Assembly: GCA_003151475.1 (NCBI GenBank)
Contig: PLXQ01000054.1
Span: forward strand, 169,228 to 233,227
Reading direction: 5' to 3'
DNA from: Acidimicrobiaceae bacterium
GTDB lineage: Bacteria > Actinomycetota > Acidimicrobiia > Acidimicrobiales > UBA8190
Length of the DNA stretch: 64,000 bases
The position numbers and the translations under genes are program-made. Every line of letters starts with the position of its first letter. Positions within the stretch are counted from its first letter, which is position 1. Below, in pieces: positions 21,376 to 30,061 of the stretch. Under the pieces are notes generated by a model that was not told the DNA's origin, did not search any database, and worked only from the letters and a program-made list of their open reading frames with translations.

Positions 21376-21849
21376 TCACAAGCCCGGCCACGGGTATTCG
21401 ATCAGCCTGCCCGAGCCCGACTGAAAATAGAGATCCTCACCGATAATCGACGTCGAACAGGATTGTCCACCTCCGGTGCCCGTTGCGTTGGGACTGAGTT
21501 CCGGGGCGATGAACACCGGCCTGAAAAAAGGCGGGACGGAGGTCACTTCCTCGAGAGGGCCCAGGTCATCGCGATGGACCGACGCCTGAGTACCGGCCGG
21601 CGCCGGCACGTAGGTCCACCCGCAGTAGGTGATGTGGTGCGGCGCGGACCACCATGCCAATGACCCGTATTGGACCCCGAACCAGACCCAGAACCCGGCG
21701 GCGAGCAGGATGATCACCACGAGCAGCGAGATCGCCCAGCGCGCGGCACGGAGCCGGCCCCGTCGTTCAAACCGCTTGTCGAGCTCGTCTCGAACCGAGA
21801 AAGCCGCGAGCCCCGGCTCGATCGTCGCGCCAAGAGCGCGAGGGCTCAC
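21376..21849 (-). CDS. Hypothetical single-pass membrane protein
   Basis: A 157-residue protein with a basic N-terminal region (ERRGRLRAAR), one strong transmembrane helix at about residues 38-60 (WAISLLVVIILLAAGFWVWFG), and an extracytoplasmic domain of about 95 residues. That domain contains two cysteines (YCGW and QSCSTS) that may pair. Its start codon overlaps the stop of the LLM oxidoreductase gene (ATGA), so translation is coupled. No family recognised. Confidence 0.65.
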   Translation of the reverse strand: MSPRALGATIEPGLAAFSVRDELDKRFERRGRLRAARWAISLLVVIILLAAGFWVWFGVQYGSLAWWSAPHHITYCGWTYVPAPAGTQASVHRDDLGPLEEVTSVPPFFRPVFIAPELSPNATGTGGGQSCSTSIIGEDLYFQSGSGRLIEYPWPGL

Positions 21850-22718
21850 AGCGCCAGGAGAGCAGGGCCGAGCTCGCGGTACTGATCGAGGGGAAAGGAC
21901 TCTCTTCCGTCGGAGATGACCTGGATGCAGACGTGGTCGGCTCCGGCGTCGTAGTGGGCCCGGACCCGGGCGGCGATGGCATCGAGATCTCCCCAGGCCA
22001 CGACGGCGTCGACGAGGCGGTCGCTCCCGCCGCCGGCGATGTCATCGTCGTGAAAGCCCAGGGCGAGGAGATTGTTGCTGTAGTTCGGGAGGGTCAGGTA
22101 GCCAGTGGTGAAGGTCCGAGCCAGGGCGCGCGCCTTCGAAGGCTCACGCTCGAGGACCACCGTGATCTCGGGAGCGAGGATCGGCCCGTCTCCGAGAATC
22201 TCGCGTGCTCGGGCCGTGTGCTCGACGGGAACGAAATATGGATGAGCCCCCGCCGCGCGTTCGGCGGCCAGCTTCAACATGCGAGGTCCGAGAGCGGCGA
22301 GGATCCTCCGCTCCTTCGAAACGACACCGGCCTCGTCCAGGCCGTCGAGAAAACTCACGACGTGGGAGTAGGGACGGCTGTAGTTCTCGACGGCTGGTCC
22401 GTGGCTCGCACCGAGGCCGAGGAGGAACCGCCCCGGGTAACGGGCGTCGAGAGCGGCGACGCTCTCCGAGAGATTCTTAGGGTCGGTCACCCAGACGCTG
22501 ATGATGCCGCTGGCCACCACCATCTGCGCGGTCGAAGAAAGGAGGCGTTCGAAGCGTGTCGAGAGGCCTTCTTTGAAACCACCTGAGGACCACAGAGCCG
22601 TGTACCCGAGTTCCTCGACCTCGGCCGCCACATCGAGAGACTGATCGCCGTCGCACTGCCAGCTACCGCTCCACCAGACTCCCAGCTTGCCGAGGTTCAC
22701 TCCATTGAGCGTACCCAA
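21846..22718 (-). CDS. LLM-class (probably F420-dependent) oxidoreductase
   Basis: A 290-residue TIM-barrel protein of the luciferase-like monooxygenase superfamily. Visible family segments are an N-terminal LGKLGVWWSG, AAEVEELGYTALW, a VASGIISVWV strand and FLLGLGASHG, plus a C-terminal YDAGADHVCIQVI. Members of this subgroup in actinobacteria usually use F420 rather than FMN and reduce or oxidise lipophilic substrates. It follows the sulfatase gene by 21 bases on the same strand and is coupled to the next gene. Confidence 0.88.
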   Translation of the reverse strand: MGTLNGVNLGKLGVWWSGSWQCDGDQSLDVAAEVEELGYTALWSSGGFKEGLSTRFERLLSSTAQMVVASGIISVWVTDPKNLSESVAALDARYPGRFLLGLGASHGPAVENYSRPYSHVVSFLDGLDEAGVVSKERRILAALGPRMLKLAAERAAGAHPYFVPVEHTARAREILGDGPILAPEITVVLEREPSKARALARTFTTGYLTLPNYSNNLLALGFHDDDIAGGGSDRLVDAVVAWGDLDAIAARVRAHYDAGADHVCIQVISDGRESFPLDQYRELGPALLAL

Positions 22719-22739
22719 GGGGGCTCACCCGGGGTTGCC

Positions 22740-25046
22740 CTACTGCTCGGACAAGATGGCCGCCAGTTCAGCGAGCGGATCGCGCACGACCGGACCGGTG
22801 ACTTCCACCACGGCGCTGGTGATGACCCCGGTGAAGGGGAAGGGTGCGCGGTAGCCGTCGCCGACCGAGGGGCCCCATTCGTAGCCGCAGGTGAGCCCGA
22901 CGCCCACGCCGTTGAAGCCGGACGGGGTGAACCGGTCGATGGGCCCTTCGGCCACGACCTCGCCGTCGACGACCAGAGTCGCCGCCCCTCCGAGACCCTC
23001 GTCTTTCTCGAAGGTGAACCGCAGGCTGTGGGTCCCCGAACCCACGATGTCGGGGGCTTCGAGCATGTAACGCTCCTTGCCGTAGAGATTGTGGACATAG
23101 CGGGGGCGCCCGTCGAGGAGATGGAACGACCACCCTCCCAGAGCGGATCCCAGGGCCAGCAGGACCCCGGAGCCGACCGTGCCCTCGGCTATGTCCACCT
23201 CGACCGCCATGGCGTGCGAGCGGTTCCGGACATTGACGGCGACCGGTTCGGGCACCTGGGCTCCGCCGGGGAAATACCGGAAGCTCGTGCGTTCTCGGCG
23301 GCGATCGGGTTTCGGGTGGACGAGGGTCCACAGCACCCGGTTGTCGAGGGGGAGGACCTGGTTACGTTCCGCCTCCTGCCACCAGATCGCCACCATGTCG
23401 GCCACCCGGTCGGGCTGCTCGGTGGCCAGGTCGCGCGTCTCGGAGAGGTCTTCGGCCACGTGGTAGAGCTCCCAGACGTCCTCGTCGAACGGAGCGTTGG
23501 GATCGAGTCCGTCACCGTAGAGAGGCCCCACGGCGTGGAAGGTGACCGCTTTCCATCCTTGGTGGTAGATGGCCCGTGAGCCGAACATCTCGAAGTGCTG
23601 GGTCACATGGCGTTCGGCGGCCGACGCCCCGTCCGCTTTCAGCAGGTAACCGAAGCCGATGCCGTCGACGGCTGTCTGCGGTACGTAGTCGATGTCGGGG
23701 GGCGATTCGACGCCCACGAGCTCGAGCACCGTAGGCAGGACGTCGATGGCATGGACGAACTGGTGGCGGATGCCGCCGGCACTGCCCGAGAGCTTGGCCG
23801 GCCACGAGATGATGCACGGATCGGCGACGCCGCCCTGGTGCACCTCGCGCTTCCAACGCTTGAAGGGCGTATTGCCCGCCATGGTCCAGCCCCACGGGTA
23901 ATTGTTGTGGGTCAGCGGTCCGCCGATGTCATCCAGACGGGCGTGCATCTCGGCCAGGTTGGCGGGGTCCAGGTTCGTCATCCGGATGTCGTTGATGGAA
24001 CCCTCGGGGCCGCCTTCGGCGCTGGCACCGTTGTCGGAGACGAGGATGATGACGGTGTTGTCGAGCTCGCCGGTCTCCTCTAAGAAGTCCACGAGGCGAC
24101 CGATCTGGGCGTCGGTATAGGAGAGGAAGCCGGCGAAGCATTCCATGAACCGGCTGGCCACGGTCCTCTGCGTCTCTCCGAGTGTGTCCCACTCCGGTAC
24201 CCAGGGAGGGCGCGCCGAGAGTCCCGTGCCCGCCGGTATCACGCCCAGGTCGAGCTGCCGGGCGTAGGTCCGTTCCCGCCACGCGTCCCAGCCGTCGTCG
24301 AAGTGGCCCCGGTAGCGGTCGATCCAGTCCCGGGGGGCCTGGTGGGGCGAGTGACAGGCCCCCGTGCAGAAGTAGAGGAAGAACGGTTGATCGGCGTCCA
24401 CGGCGCGCAGATCCCCGAGGAATTCGATGGCCCGGTCGGCCAGGTCGGCGCTCAGGTGGTATCCGTCCTCGATGGAACGCGCCGGGCGGACGGAATGGTT
24501 GTCGTGGAAGAGGGCGGGCACGAATTGGTGGGTCTCACCGCCGTGGAAGCCGTACCAGCGGTCGAATCCCCGGCCCAGAGGCCAGGTGGCACGCGAGGCG
24601 GCCATGTGGGTCTCGTCCTCGGGGCTGAGGTGCCATTTGCCCACGGCGTAGGTGGCGTAGCCGTTCGCACGCAGGATCTCCGACAGGTAGCCGTTCTCCC
24701 TCGGAGGCTTACCCCAGTAGCCGGGGAAGCCCGACGCCAGGTCGGCCACCCGTCCCATGCCGCTGCGGTGGTGGTTGCGGCCCGTCAACAGACACGCCCG
24801 GGTGGGGGAGCACAGAGCCGTGGTGCGGAAGTTGGCCAAGCGGATGCCGCCCGTGGCCAGACGATCGATTGCGGGCGTGGCGATATCGGAGCCGTAGCAA
24901 CCGAGCTGGGCGAAACCGACGTCGTCGAGCACCATGAGAACGACGTTCGGAGCCCCCTCGGGTGGAGTGGGTTCCGGGGGCCACCAGGGCTCTGAGTCAC
25001 GCCAGTCACGCCCTATCCGGCCTCCGAACTCCGGCGCCTTGGCCAT
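22740..25046 (-). CDS. Type I arylsulfatase
   Basis: A 768-residue sulfatase that hydrolyses a sulfate ester. The active-site motif [14 protein letters not shown] has Cys79, which is converted to formylglycine, and the metal-binding [14 protein letters not shown] lies just before it. Other conserved parts are [15 protein letters not shown] and the C-terminal beta domain. There is no clear signal peptide, so it is probably cytoplasmic unless exported in another way. The ATG at 25046 has GAAGGGAG upstream; the open frame continues to 25268 without family similarity. A formylglycine-generating enzyme is not in the window. It could reverse the product of the sulfotransferase 6 kb away, but there is no direct evidence. 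Confidence 0.9.
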   Translation of the reverse strand: MAKAPEFGGRIGRDWRDSEPWWPPEPTPPEGAPNVVLMVLDDVGFAQLGCYGSDIATPAIDRLATGGIRLANFRTTALCSPTRACLLTGRNHHRSGMGRVADLASGFPGYWGKPPRENGYLSEILRANGYATYAVGKWHLSPEDETHMAASRATWPLGRGFDRWYGFHGGETHQFVPALFHDNHSVRPARSIEDGYHLSADLADRAIEFLGDLRAVDADQPFFLYFCTGACHSPHQAPRDWIDRYRGHFDDGWDAWRERTYARQLDLGVIPAGTGLSARPPWVPEWDTLGETQRTVASRFMECFAGFLSYTDAQIGRLVDFLEETGELDNTVIILVSDNGASAEGGPEGSINDIRMTNLDPANLAEMHARLDDIGGPLTHNNYPWGWTMAGNTPFKRWKREVHQGGVADPCIISWPAKLSGSAGGIRHQFVHAIDVLPTVLELVGVESPPDIDYVPQTAVDGIGFGYLLKADGASAAERHVTQHFEMFGSRAIYHQGWKAVTFHAVGPLYGDGLDPNAPFDEDVWELYHVAEDLSETRDLATEQPDRVADMVAIWWQEAERNQVLPLDNRVLWTLVHPKPDRRRERTSFRYFPGGAQVPEPVAVNVRNRSHAMAVEVDIAEGTVGSGVLLALGSALGGWSFHLLDGRPRYVHNLYGKERYMLEAPDIVGSGTHSLRFTFEKDEGLGGAATLVVDGEVVAEGPIDRFTPSGFNGVGVGLTCGYEWGPSVGDGYRAPFPFTGVITSAVVEVTGPVVRDPLAELAAILSEQ

Positions 25047-25267
25047 GGACCGCTCCCTTCGCATCTTTGAGGTAAGCCGCTTCGTTGATCGGCGGTCCAG
25101 CATGCCACCGGGCGCCGACTGCCCCGCTGTTCGCCTGGTACGCCTCGGATCGTGGCCGACTTCGTCCTCTAAGGATGTATTCTCCGAGGTCAAGGGCCTT
25201 TTTTCTTGGCCGGCCCGCCGCTGGGGGAGCGGAAACGGCCGCCGCGAGCGGACCCCTGCGCTGAGCA

Positions 25268-25335
25268 CGGTACGCTGTGTCGCAGCACGGGCTCATTGCC
25301 GCGCGGGCCCTGCCGTACCGGTCTCCAGTGGAGAC
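25268..25335 (+). promoter_or_regulatory. Structured leader upstream of rpsR
   Basis: CGGTACG (25268-25274) is exactly complementary to CGTACCG (25314-25320) and would close a 39-base loop. Directly after it, GTCTCC-AGT-GGAGAC (25321-25335) forms a 6-bp hairpin followed by TTTCT. The two helices abut and end 42 bases before the rpsR start. This is the kind of leader through which ribosomal proteins regulate their own mRNA; the hairpin could also act as an attenuator. Confidence 0.5.
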
Positions 25336-25377
25336 TTTCTGCTGCAACTGACGCGCGGCGTCGAGGAGGAACGCGAC

Positions 25378-25941
25378 GTGCCCCCGTCGTCCCGCAAAGA
25401 TCGAGGTCGGACCAAGACGAGTGACCCCAAAGGCCGGGTCAGGCGCGGTCGACCGAAGGTATGCATCTTCTGTACCGAGCACATTCCTTACGTTGACTAC
25501 AAGGACATGAACCTCCTCCGTCGCTTCATGAGCGACCGGGGGAAGATCAAGTCGCGCGCCAACACGGGAACGTGCTCGCAGCACCAGAGCGATGTCGCCC
25601 TGGCCATCAAGAACGCCCGGGAGCTGGCCTTGCTCCCCTACGCCGTGCGCACGCTCGCCGGCGACAAGTCCGCCGGACGGCGCGGACGAGGCGCAGGCCG
25701 TCCCGGGGACCGGCCCACAGGAGACCGACCCACAGGAGACCGACCCACAGGAGACCGGCCCACCGGGCCTCCGACCACGCCACCACCGACCGGCAGCGTT
25801 GACGCAGCGGCCAACGGTGGTGCCGGGGATCTGACGACAGAAGCGGCGCCTGTCGCCGCGTCGGTAGGGGCGGGGACAGCCCCTGGAGACGCCGCCGGCG
25901 GCGGCCCCGACACCGCATCGAACGAGGAAGTGCAGGGCTGA
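25378..25941 (+). CDS. rpsR: Ribosomal protein bS18 with long C-terminal extension
   Basis: A 187-residue protein; bS18 is normally about 75-90 residues. The S18 core is at about residues 20-86: [39 protein letters not shown] and [15 protein letters not shown]. The CxxC...C..H cysteines and histidine fit a zinc-binding form. S18 binds S6 and 16S rRNA in the small subunit. Residues 87-187 are an acidic/proline/glycine-rich, repeat-bearing tail that should be disordered. The GTG at 25378 has GAGGAGGA at the right distance; upstream codons are not S18-like. It stands alone, without the usual rpsF, ssb or rplI, which hints at a second S18 paralogue elsewhere. Confidence 0.9.
   Translation: MPPSSRKDRGRTKTSDPKGRVRRGRPKVCIFCTEHIPYVDYKDMNLLRRFMSDRGKIKSRANTGTCSQHQSDVALAIKNARELALLPYAVRTLAGDKSAGRRGRGAGRPGDRPTGDRPTGDRPTGDRPTGPPTTPPPTGSVDAAANGGAGDLTTEAAPVAASVGAGTAPGDAAGGGPDTASNEEVQG
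25708..25767 (+). repeat. 15-bp in-frame tandem repeat in rpsR
   Basis: Four copies of a 15-bp unit (GACCGACCCACAGGA and close variants) run from 25708 to 25767 and encode four DRPTG pentapeptides in the S18 tail. The two middle copies are identical, the pattern expected from recent slippage. Confidence 0.85.
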
Positions 25942-25944
25942 GAG

Positions 25945-26056
25945 AGTCGGTTACCCCCGACTTACTCGGCGCCGGGGATGTCCCGGCACCGGCTGGGAGC
26001 GGGTCACCGCTGTTCCAGCGGTCATGTGACTGATGAGTAGTCGGCCCCGAGGCCGA
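25945..26056 (+). other. Cluster of four consecutive hairpins downstream of rpsR
   Basis: Perfect inverted repeats occur at 25945-25962 (AGTCGG/CCGACT), 25971-25987 (GCCGGG/CCCGGC), 26006-26022 (ACCGCTG/CAGCGGT) and 26041-26056 (TCGGCC/GGCCGA). The first may terminate rpsR transcription. The last lies just before the ribosome binding site of the next gene. None has a T-tract. Confidence 0.5.
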
Positions 26057-26067
26057 CAGGGAGAACC

Positions 26068-26343
26068 ATGGCGACACAACGAACGAGTTTCAACAAGCTT
26101 CAGCGGGATCGCGACAAGCAGGAGAAAGCCGCGGCCAAGCGTGACCGCCGCCAGAGCAGGGCGACGGCGACCGACGAAGAGCAGGCTTTAGGCGAGACTC
26201 CGGCCACGGGCAACGAGCCGAGCGCTCAGGAGCTGCTCGACGAGGTCGAGAAGGTGCACCGCCAGTTCGACGCCGGCGACATCGACTTCGAGACCTACGA
26301 GAACACGAAGACCCTGCTTCTGAGTCAGCTTCCCGTCGACTGA
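26068..26343 (+). CDS. Small conserved hypothetical protein with charged N-terminus
   Basis: A 91-residue protein. The first 35 residues are strongly basic and helical (SFNKLQRDRDKQEKAAAKRD), a pattern seen in small bacterial proteins that begin SFxKRQRERxxxEK. The C-terminal half (SAQELLDEVEKVHRQFDAGD) is an amphipathic helix pair resembling a SHOCT-like short helical module, with a DFETYENTKTLLL ending. AGGGAG precedes the ATG. The protein is probably nucleic-acid- or ribosome-associated given the charge and its place behind rpsR, but this is inference. Confidence 0.65.
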   Translation: MATQRTSFNKLQRDRDKQEKAAAKRDRRQSRATATDEEQALGETPATGNEPSAQELLDEVEKVHRQFDAGDIDFETYENTKTLLLSQLPVD

Positions 26344-26404
26344 TCCCGAGACGCGGACCTCCCGGGCGCCCTTGTTTGTGCGCGCCGGGCCCGACGAGGA
26401 CTTC

Positions 26405-27052
26405 GTGAGTGCTGCCGAGCGACCGGCCATCGCGGCGGTCGTCTTCGACATCGGAGGCGTGCTGCTCGATTGGGACCCGCGTCACCTGTACCGCAAGGTG
26501 TTCGAGGACGACGAGGCCATGGAGCAGTTCCTCAGCCGGATCTGCACGCCCGAGTGGCATGAACCTCATGACCGGGGCGAGAGCACGGCCGCTTCGTGTG
26601 CTCGTTTGGCCGAGGCGCATCCCGAGCACGCCGAGGAGATCTGGGCTTGGATGACGCGCGGCGAAGAGATGGTGGCCGGAGCGATCGAGCAGACGGTGGA
26701 CATCCTGACCGAGCTGAGCCGGGCGGGCGTCGCCTGTTACGCGCTCAGCAACATGGAAGCCGAGACTTTCCCGCTCCGGTTGGAGCGGTTCGCCTTCCTG
26801 GGCCTGTTCGACGGGATCGTGATCTCGGGCCTGGAGGGGATGGCCAAGCCTGATCGGGCCATCTTCGAGCTCCTCCTCGAACGGTTCGGGCTCGATCCCG
26901 GATCCACCTTGTTCGTCGACGACAATGTGGCGAACCTCGAAGCTGCATTTTCCCTCGGTATGTCGACGGTCCATTTCCGCTCGCCGGAGGGCCTGCGCAG
27001 GTCCTTGCAAGCGGTGGATCTGTTGCCGGCCGACGGCGGACCTGCTGCCTGA
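26405..27052 (+). CDS. HAD-superfamily hydrolase (subfamily IA)
   Basis: A 215-residue protein from the GTG at 26405; an upstream TTG at 26372 would add 11 residues. HAD motif I is VVFDIGGVLLDWD near the N-terminus, with the nucleophile aspartate in FDIGG. Motif II is ALSNMEAE, the motif III lysine is in GMAKPD, and motif IV is TLFVDDNVANLEAA. It is predicted to be a cytoplasmic phosphatase or haloacid dehalogenase-like enzyme that uses Mg2+. The small cap domain between motifs I and II is alpha-helical. The substrate is unknown; the nearby salvage genes make a nucleotide or sugar phosphate plausible. Confidence 0.88.
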   Translation: MSAAERPAIAAVVFDIGGVLLDWDPRHLYRKVFEDDEAMEQFLSRICTPEWHEPHDRGESTAASCARLAEAHPEHAEEIWAWMTRGEEMVAGAIEQTVDILTELSRAGVACYALSNMEAETFPLRLERFAFLGLFDGIVISGLEGMAKPDRAIFELLLERFGLDPGSTLFVDDNVANLEAAFSLGMSTVHFRSPEGLRRSLQAVDLLPADGGPAA

Positions 27053-27132
27053 CAGGGCTCAGAAGGGGCGGCCGGTCCGAGGCCCGAGGGCCGGCGTGGA
27101 CGGGTTCGGTCTCTTCAGGTACACAATGGGTG

Positions 27133-27504
27133 ATGGCCCGAGACAAATCCGCCGCCCCGAAAGACGAAGGTAAGAAACGCAGAATCCGGTCGGCGGTGTT
27201 CCGCCGGATCATGAGCGTCGGCTTTCTCCGCCACTTCTACGTGCGGCGCCTGCTGCGCTTCATGGAGAAGTCGAAAGCCAAGGGCCGGGCCCTGCCACCC
27301 GAGTTGGCCCGACTGCAGCAGATGTTGGCACGACTGCCCGAGAAGAAGCGGGCCGAGGCTCTGGAGGCAGGTCTGCTGTCCAACCCTGAGGAGCCGCCGA
27401 GCCGCGAGATGCGACGCGCCGCCGCCCGCCAGGACCGTCTGCGCAGCGACGGGCGCGGGTACCGGTCCGGGGCCGTCACGGAACGACCGAAGCGGCGCTC
27501 TTGA
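27133..27504 (+). CDS. Basic hypothetical protein preceding hpt
   Basis: A 123-residue protein, lysine- and arginine-rich, with a central segment SVGFLRHFYVRRLLRFMEKSKAKGRALPPELARLQQMLARLP that is likely helical. No catalytic motif or family is recognised. The GTG at 27130 directly before the ATG is an alternative start. Its stop codon overlaps the TTG start of hpt (TTGA), so the two genes are translationally coupled. Confidence 0.6.
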   Translation: MARDKSAAPKDEGKKRRIRSAVFRRIMSVGFLRHFYVRRLLRFMEKSKAKGRALPPELARLQQMLARLPEKKRAEALEAGLLSNPEEPPSREMRRAAARQDRLRSDGRGYRSGAVTERPKRRS

Positions 27505-28124
27505 CCAAGGCCGTCCCGGCGAACGCCGAGTCTTCGCCTGAGGTGCCCGGCGTGACCCGCGTCCCCGGCAGCTACTGGGACAGCGACGAGCACATCGGTC
27601 GGGTGGTTGTCAGCCAGGACGCGATCCGCCGGCGGGTGGCCGAGCTCGGTGCCCAGATCACGGCTGACTACGGGGAACGGCCGCCCCTGCTCGTGGGGGT
27701 GTTGAAGGGCGCCTTCATCTTCATGGCAGACCTGGCCCGAGCCATCCGACTTCCGGTCGAGATCGACCTGATGGCGATCGCCTCGTACGGATCGGACACG
27801 ACCTCGAGCGGCGTCGTGCGCATCATGAAGGACGTCGACACCGACCTCGTGGGACGCGACGTGCTCGTGGTGGAGGACATCATCGACAGTGGCGTCACCT
27901 TGTCGTACCTCCAGCGCTATATGTGGGCCCATCGGCCGGCCACCTTGGAGGTCTGCGCCCTGTTGGTGAAGTCCGGCCCCCAGCGCCGCGACGTCGATCT
28001 TCGTTACGTGGGGTTCACCATCCCGCCCGATTTCGTCATCGGCTACGGCCTCGACGTCGACCAGCGCTACCGAAACCTCCGCGACATCTGCATCTACCGG
28101 CCTGACGGAGCCCCCGATGACTGA
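27501..28124 (+). CDS. hpt: Hypoxanthine (guanine) phosphoribosyltransferase
   Basis: A 207-residue type I phosphoribosyltransferase that makes IMP or GMP from hypoxanthine or guanine and PRPP. The signature is LVVEDIIDSGVTLSYL (PRPP loop). Other HPRT parts are GVLKGAFIFMADL, IASYGSDTTSSG (flexible catalytic loop), LLVKSGP and VGFTIPPDFVIGYGLDVDQRYRNL near the C-terminus. An N-terminal extension of about 25 residues precedes the family core. The start is the TTG at 27501, coupled to the previous gene; a GTG at 27552 is possible. It overlaps upp by 8 bases. Confidence 0.95.
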   Translation: MTKAVPANAESSPEVPGVTRVPGSYWDSDEHIGRVVVSQDAIRRRVAELGAQITADYGERPPLLVGVLKGAFIFMADLARAIRLPVEIDLMAIASYGSDTTSSGVVRIMKDVDTDLVGRDVLVVEDIIDSGVTLSYLQRYMWAHRPATLEVCALLVKSGPQRRDVDLRYVGFTIPPDFVIGYGLDVDQRYRNLRDICIYRPDGAPDD

Positions 28125-28803
28125 CGTCCGATCCGAAGCGGGCGCAGCGGGCTCGGATCAGCCGGTCGGCGATCCGAGGGCGATCGTGGTCAATCACCCC
28201 CTGGCGGTCCACCGGCTGTCGGGACTGCGCGACGTCAACACCGACAGCCCGACCTTCCGACAGCTCGTGACCGAGCTGTCGGCCTTCGTGGCCTACGAGG
28301 CTCTGCGCGACCTGGTCACCGTCGACCGGCAGGTGGACACCCCGGTGGCCTCCGGAGTGTGGTGCCGCCGAGTGGAGGAGATGGTCCTTCTCGTTCCCGT
28401 CCTGCGGGCCGGGCTCGGCATGGTCCCGGCCATCCAGGGGGTACTTCCGGCCACCGAGGTGGCCCACGTGGGCTTGCGCCGCGACGAGACCACCTTGCAG
28501 GCCGACGTGTACCTGAACCGACTTCCCGTCGACCTGTCGGGGCGCCGGGTGGTGGTCTGCGATCCGATGCTGGCCACCGGGGGTTCTCTGGCCCAGGTCT
28601 GCACCATGGTGAAGGAGCGCAACGCCTCGAGCGTCACCGTCCTGTCGCTCATCGCCTCGGTCCCCGGGCTGGCGTTCTTCCGAACGGTCCACGGCGATGT
28701 CGACGTCGCCTGCGTGGCCGTGGACCCCGAGCTCGATGAGCGGGGTTTCATCATCCCCGGTCTGGGCGACGCCGGTGATCGGCTGTTCGGTCCTCCCGAC
28801 TGA
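28117..28803 (+). CDS. upp: Uracil phosphoribosyltransferase
   Basis: A 228-residue enzyme that makes UMP from uracil and PRPP. The family motifs are VVVNHPLAVHRLSGLRD-like near the N-terminus, VPVLRAGLGMVPAI, VGLRRDETTLQ, VVVCDPMLATGGSLAQV (PRPP loop) and a C-terminal ELDERGFIIPGLGDAGDRLFG. An N-terminal extension of about 20 residues precedes the core. It overlaps hpt by ATGACTGA and is followed by a convergent cytosine deaminase gene, which would supply its uracil. Confidence 0.95.
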   Translation: MTDVRSEAGAAGSDQPVGDPRAIVVNHPLAVHRLSGLRDVNTDSPTFRQLVTELSAFVAYEALRDLVTVDRQVDTPVASGVWCRRVEEMVLLVPVLRAGLGMVPAIQGVLPATEVAHVGLRRDETTLQADVYLNRLPVDLSGRRVVVCDPMLATGGSLAQVCTMVKERNASSVTVLSLIASVPGLAFFRTVHGDVDVACVAVDPELDERGFIIPGLGDAGDRLFGPPD

Positions 28804-28830
28804 CCCGGGCGTGAAGCCAGAGCTCGAGCC

Positions 28831-29340
28831 TCAGCGGCCGATGTCCTCGAACCAGAGCTCGGGTTGGGCTTTTATGAAGCCGGCCAGAAGGTCGATGCAG
28901 GCGGGATCGTCGAGTTCGAGAATCTCGACGCCCAGATCAGCCAGCCACTCGTGGCCCCCCAGAAAGTTCCGTGCTTCACCGATCACCACGGCCCCGATCT
29001 GGAATTGGCGAACCAAGCCGCTGCAGTACCAGCACGGGGACAATGTGGTGACCATGACGCAGTCCCGGTAGTGCCGGCGCCGACCCGCGCTTCTGAAGGC
29101 GGCCGTCTCGGCGTGGCACGAGGCGTCGTCGTCTTGGACCCTGCGATTGTGACCCCGACCGAGCACGGTGCCGTCGCGTCCGAAGAGCGCGGCGCCGATG
29201 GGGATACCGCCCTCGGCCAGCCCGAGACGAGCTTCATCCAGGGCGACGGCGAGGAACCCCTGTCCGGTGGACCGGTCGATCCGGTCGATCCGGTCGATCC
29301 GGTCGATCCGGTCGCCCGGAGTCTCCTCGGCCGAGGTCAC
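28831..29340 (-). CDS. Cytosine deaminase, yeast FCY1-like (CMP/dCMP deaminase fold)
   Basis: A 169-residue zinc deaminase. The zinc motif is CHAETAAF (His and catalytic Glu) plus TTLSPCWYCSG (two Cys). The C-terminus FIKAQPELWFEDIGR closely resembles that of yeast cytosine deaminase, which differs from the larger amidohydrolase-type CodA usual in bacteria. It would convert cytosine to uracil. The N-terminal 22 residues are a low-complexity DRI repeat. It sits between upp and an NCS1 permease, which agrees with nucleobase salvage. Confidence 0.85.
   Translation of the reverse strand: MTSAEETPGDRIDRIDRIDRIDRSTGQGFLAVALDEARLGLAEGGIPIGAALFGRDGTVLGRGHNRRVQDDDASCHAETAAFRSAGRRRHYRDCVMVTTLSPCWYCSGLVRQFQIGAVVIGEARNFLGGHEWLADLGVEILELDDPACIDLLAGFIKAQPELWFEDIGR
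29272..29316. repeat. 9-bp in-frame tandem repeat at the start of the cytosine deaminase gene
   Basis: CCGGTCGAT is repeated four times without change (29272-29307), with a fifth, diverged copy to 29316. On the minus strand it encodes repeated DRI tripeptides near the N-terminus, directly before the enzyme core. Slippage would change the length without shifting the frame. Confidence 0.9.
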
Positions 29341-29345
29341 CGCAC

Positions 29346-30038
29346 TTGCAGACGGGGACGGAGCCGGTCAGAGTCTCTGACGTGGTCGACGCGGTGGGCA
29401 GGTACAGGACGCGGCTCGGCGCGCAGGATATCGACCTCCCGCTGGTGCCGATCTCCGATGATCTGGCCATCGCACTGCTCATCACGGTGGACCACGGCGT
29501 GCGCTTCGCCGAGCAGGCCGGCACCGAACTGGCTGAGCTCCTCGCTCCCTTCGACGCCGACGTGGTCGTGTCGGTGGCCACCATGGGGATCCCGCTGGCC
29601 ATCGAGGTGACCCGGGCCCTCGGCCTCGACGACTACCTCATCCTGCAGAAGACTCCGAAGATCCATCTCCGCGACGCACTTTCCGAGCCGGTGAGCTCGA
29701 TCACCACGGGAAAGCCTCAGATGCTGCTTTTCGACCGGTCCCGCGTCTCGGTGGTGGCCGGCCGCCGGGTGGCTGTCGTCGACGATGTCATCTCCACCGG
29801 AGCATCGGTGTGCGCCGCTCTGAACATCCTCCGGCGGGTCGGCGCCGAGCCTGTCGTCATCGGAGCACTGTTGACCGAGGCGTCGACGTGGCGTGAAGCG
29901 CTCGGCGAGGACGCCGCCATGGTCCATGCGCTGGGTGGCATCCCGGTATTCCGGCGTCAGGCATCGGGAGAACTGGTGGAGGACTGGGTCGGCAGTAGCG
30001 ACCGCGACATCGTCCAGGCCAGCACCACCGATCAGTAG
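29346..30038 (+). CDS. Phosphoribosyltransferase, adenine/xanthine type
   Basis: A 230-residue type I phosphoribosyltransferase. The PRPP-binding motif is VAVVDDVISTGASV, and VVSVATMGIPLAIEVTRALG is the N-terminal PPi-binding loop. LQKTPKIHL and LSEPVSSITTGKPQ occupy the flexible-loop region typical of the adenine/xanthine/orotate group rather than HPRT. It is divergent from the cytosine deaminase gene with 5 bases between start codons and is convergent with the permease. The base could be adenine, xanthine or another purine; no clear specificity residue was identified. Confidence 0.8.
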   Translation: MQTGTEPVRVSDVVDAVGRYRTRLGAQDIDLPLVPISDDLAIALLITVDHGVRFAEQAGTELAELLAPFDADVVVSVATMGIPLAIEVTRALGLDDYLILQKTPKIHLRDALSEPVSSITTGKPQMLLFDRSRVSVVAGRRVAVVDDVISTGASVCAALNILRRVGAEPVVIGALLTEASTWREALGEDAAMVHALGGIPVFRRQASGELVEDWVGSSDRDIVQASTTDQ

Positions 30039-30061
30039 CGAACTGCGGTTCGCCGGCGCCG

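Noticed and set aside
24934-25377. Upstream extension of the S18 frame
   Set aside because: The residues overlap the sulfatase start and have no similarity to S18. The GTG at 25378 has a good ribosome binding site.
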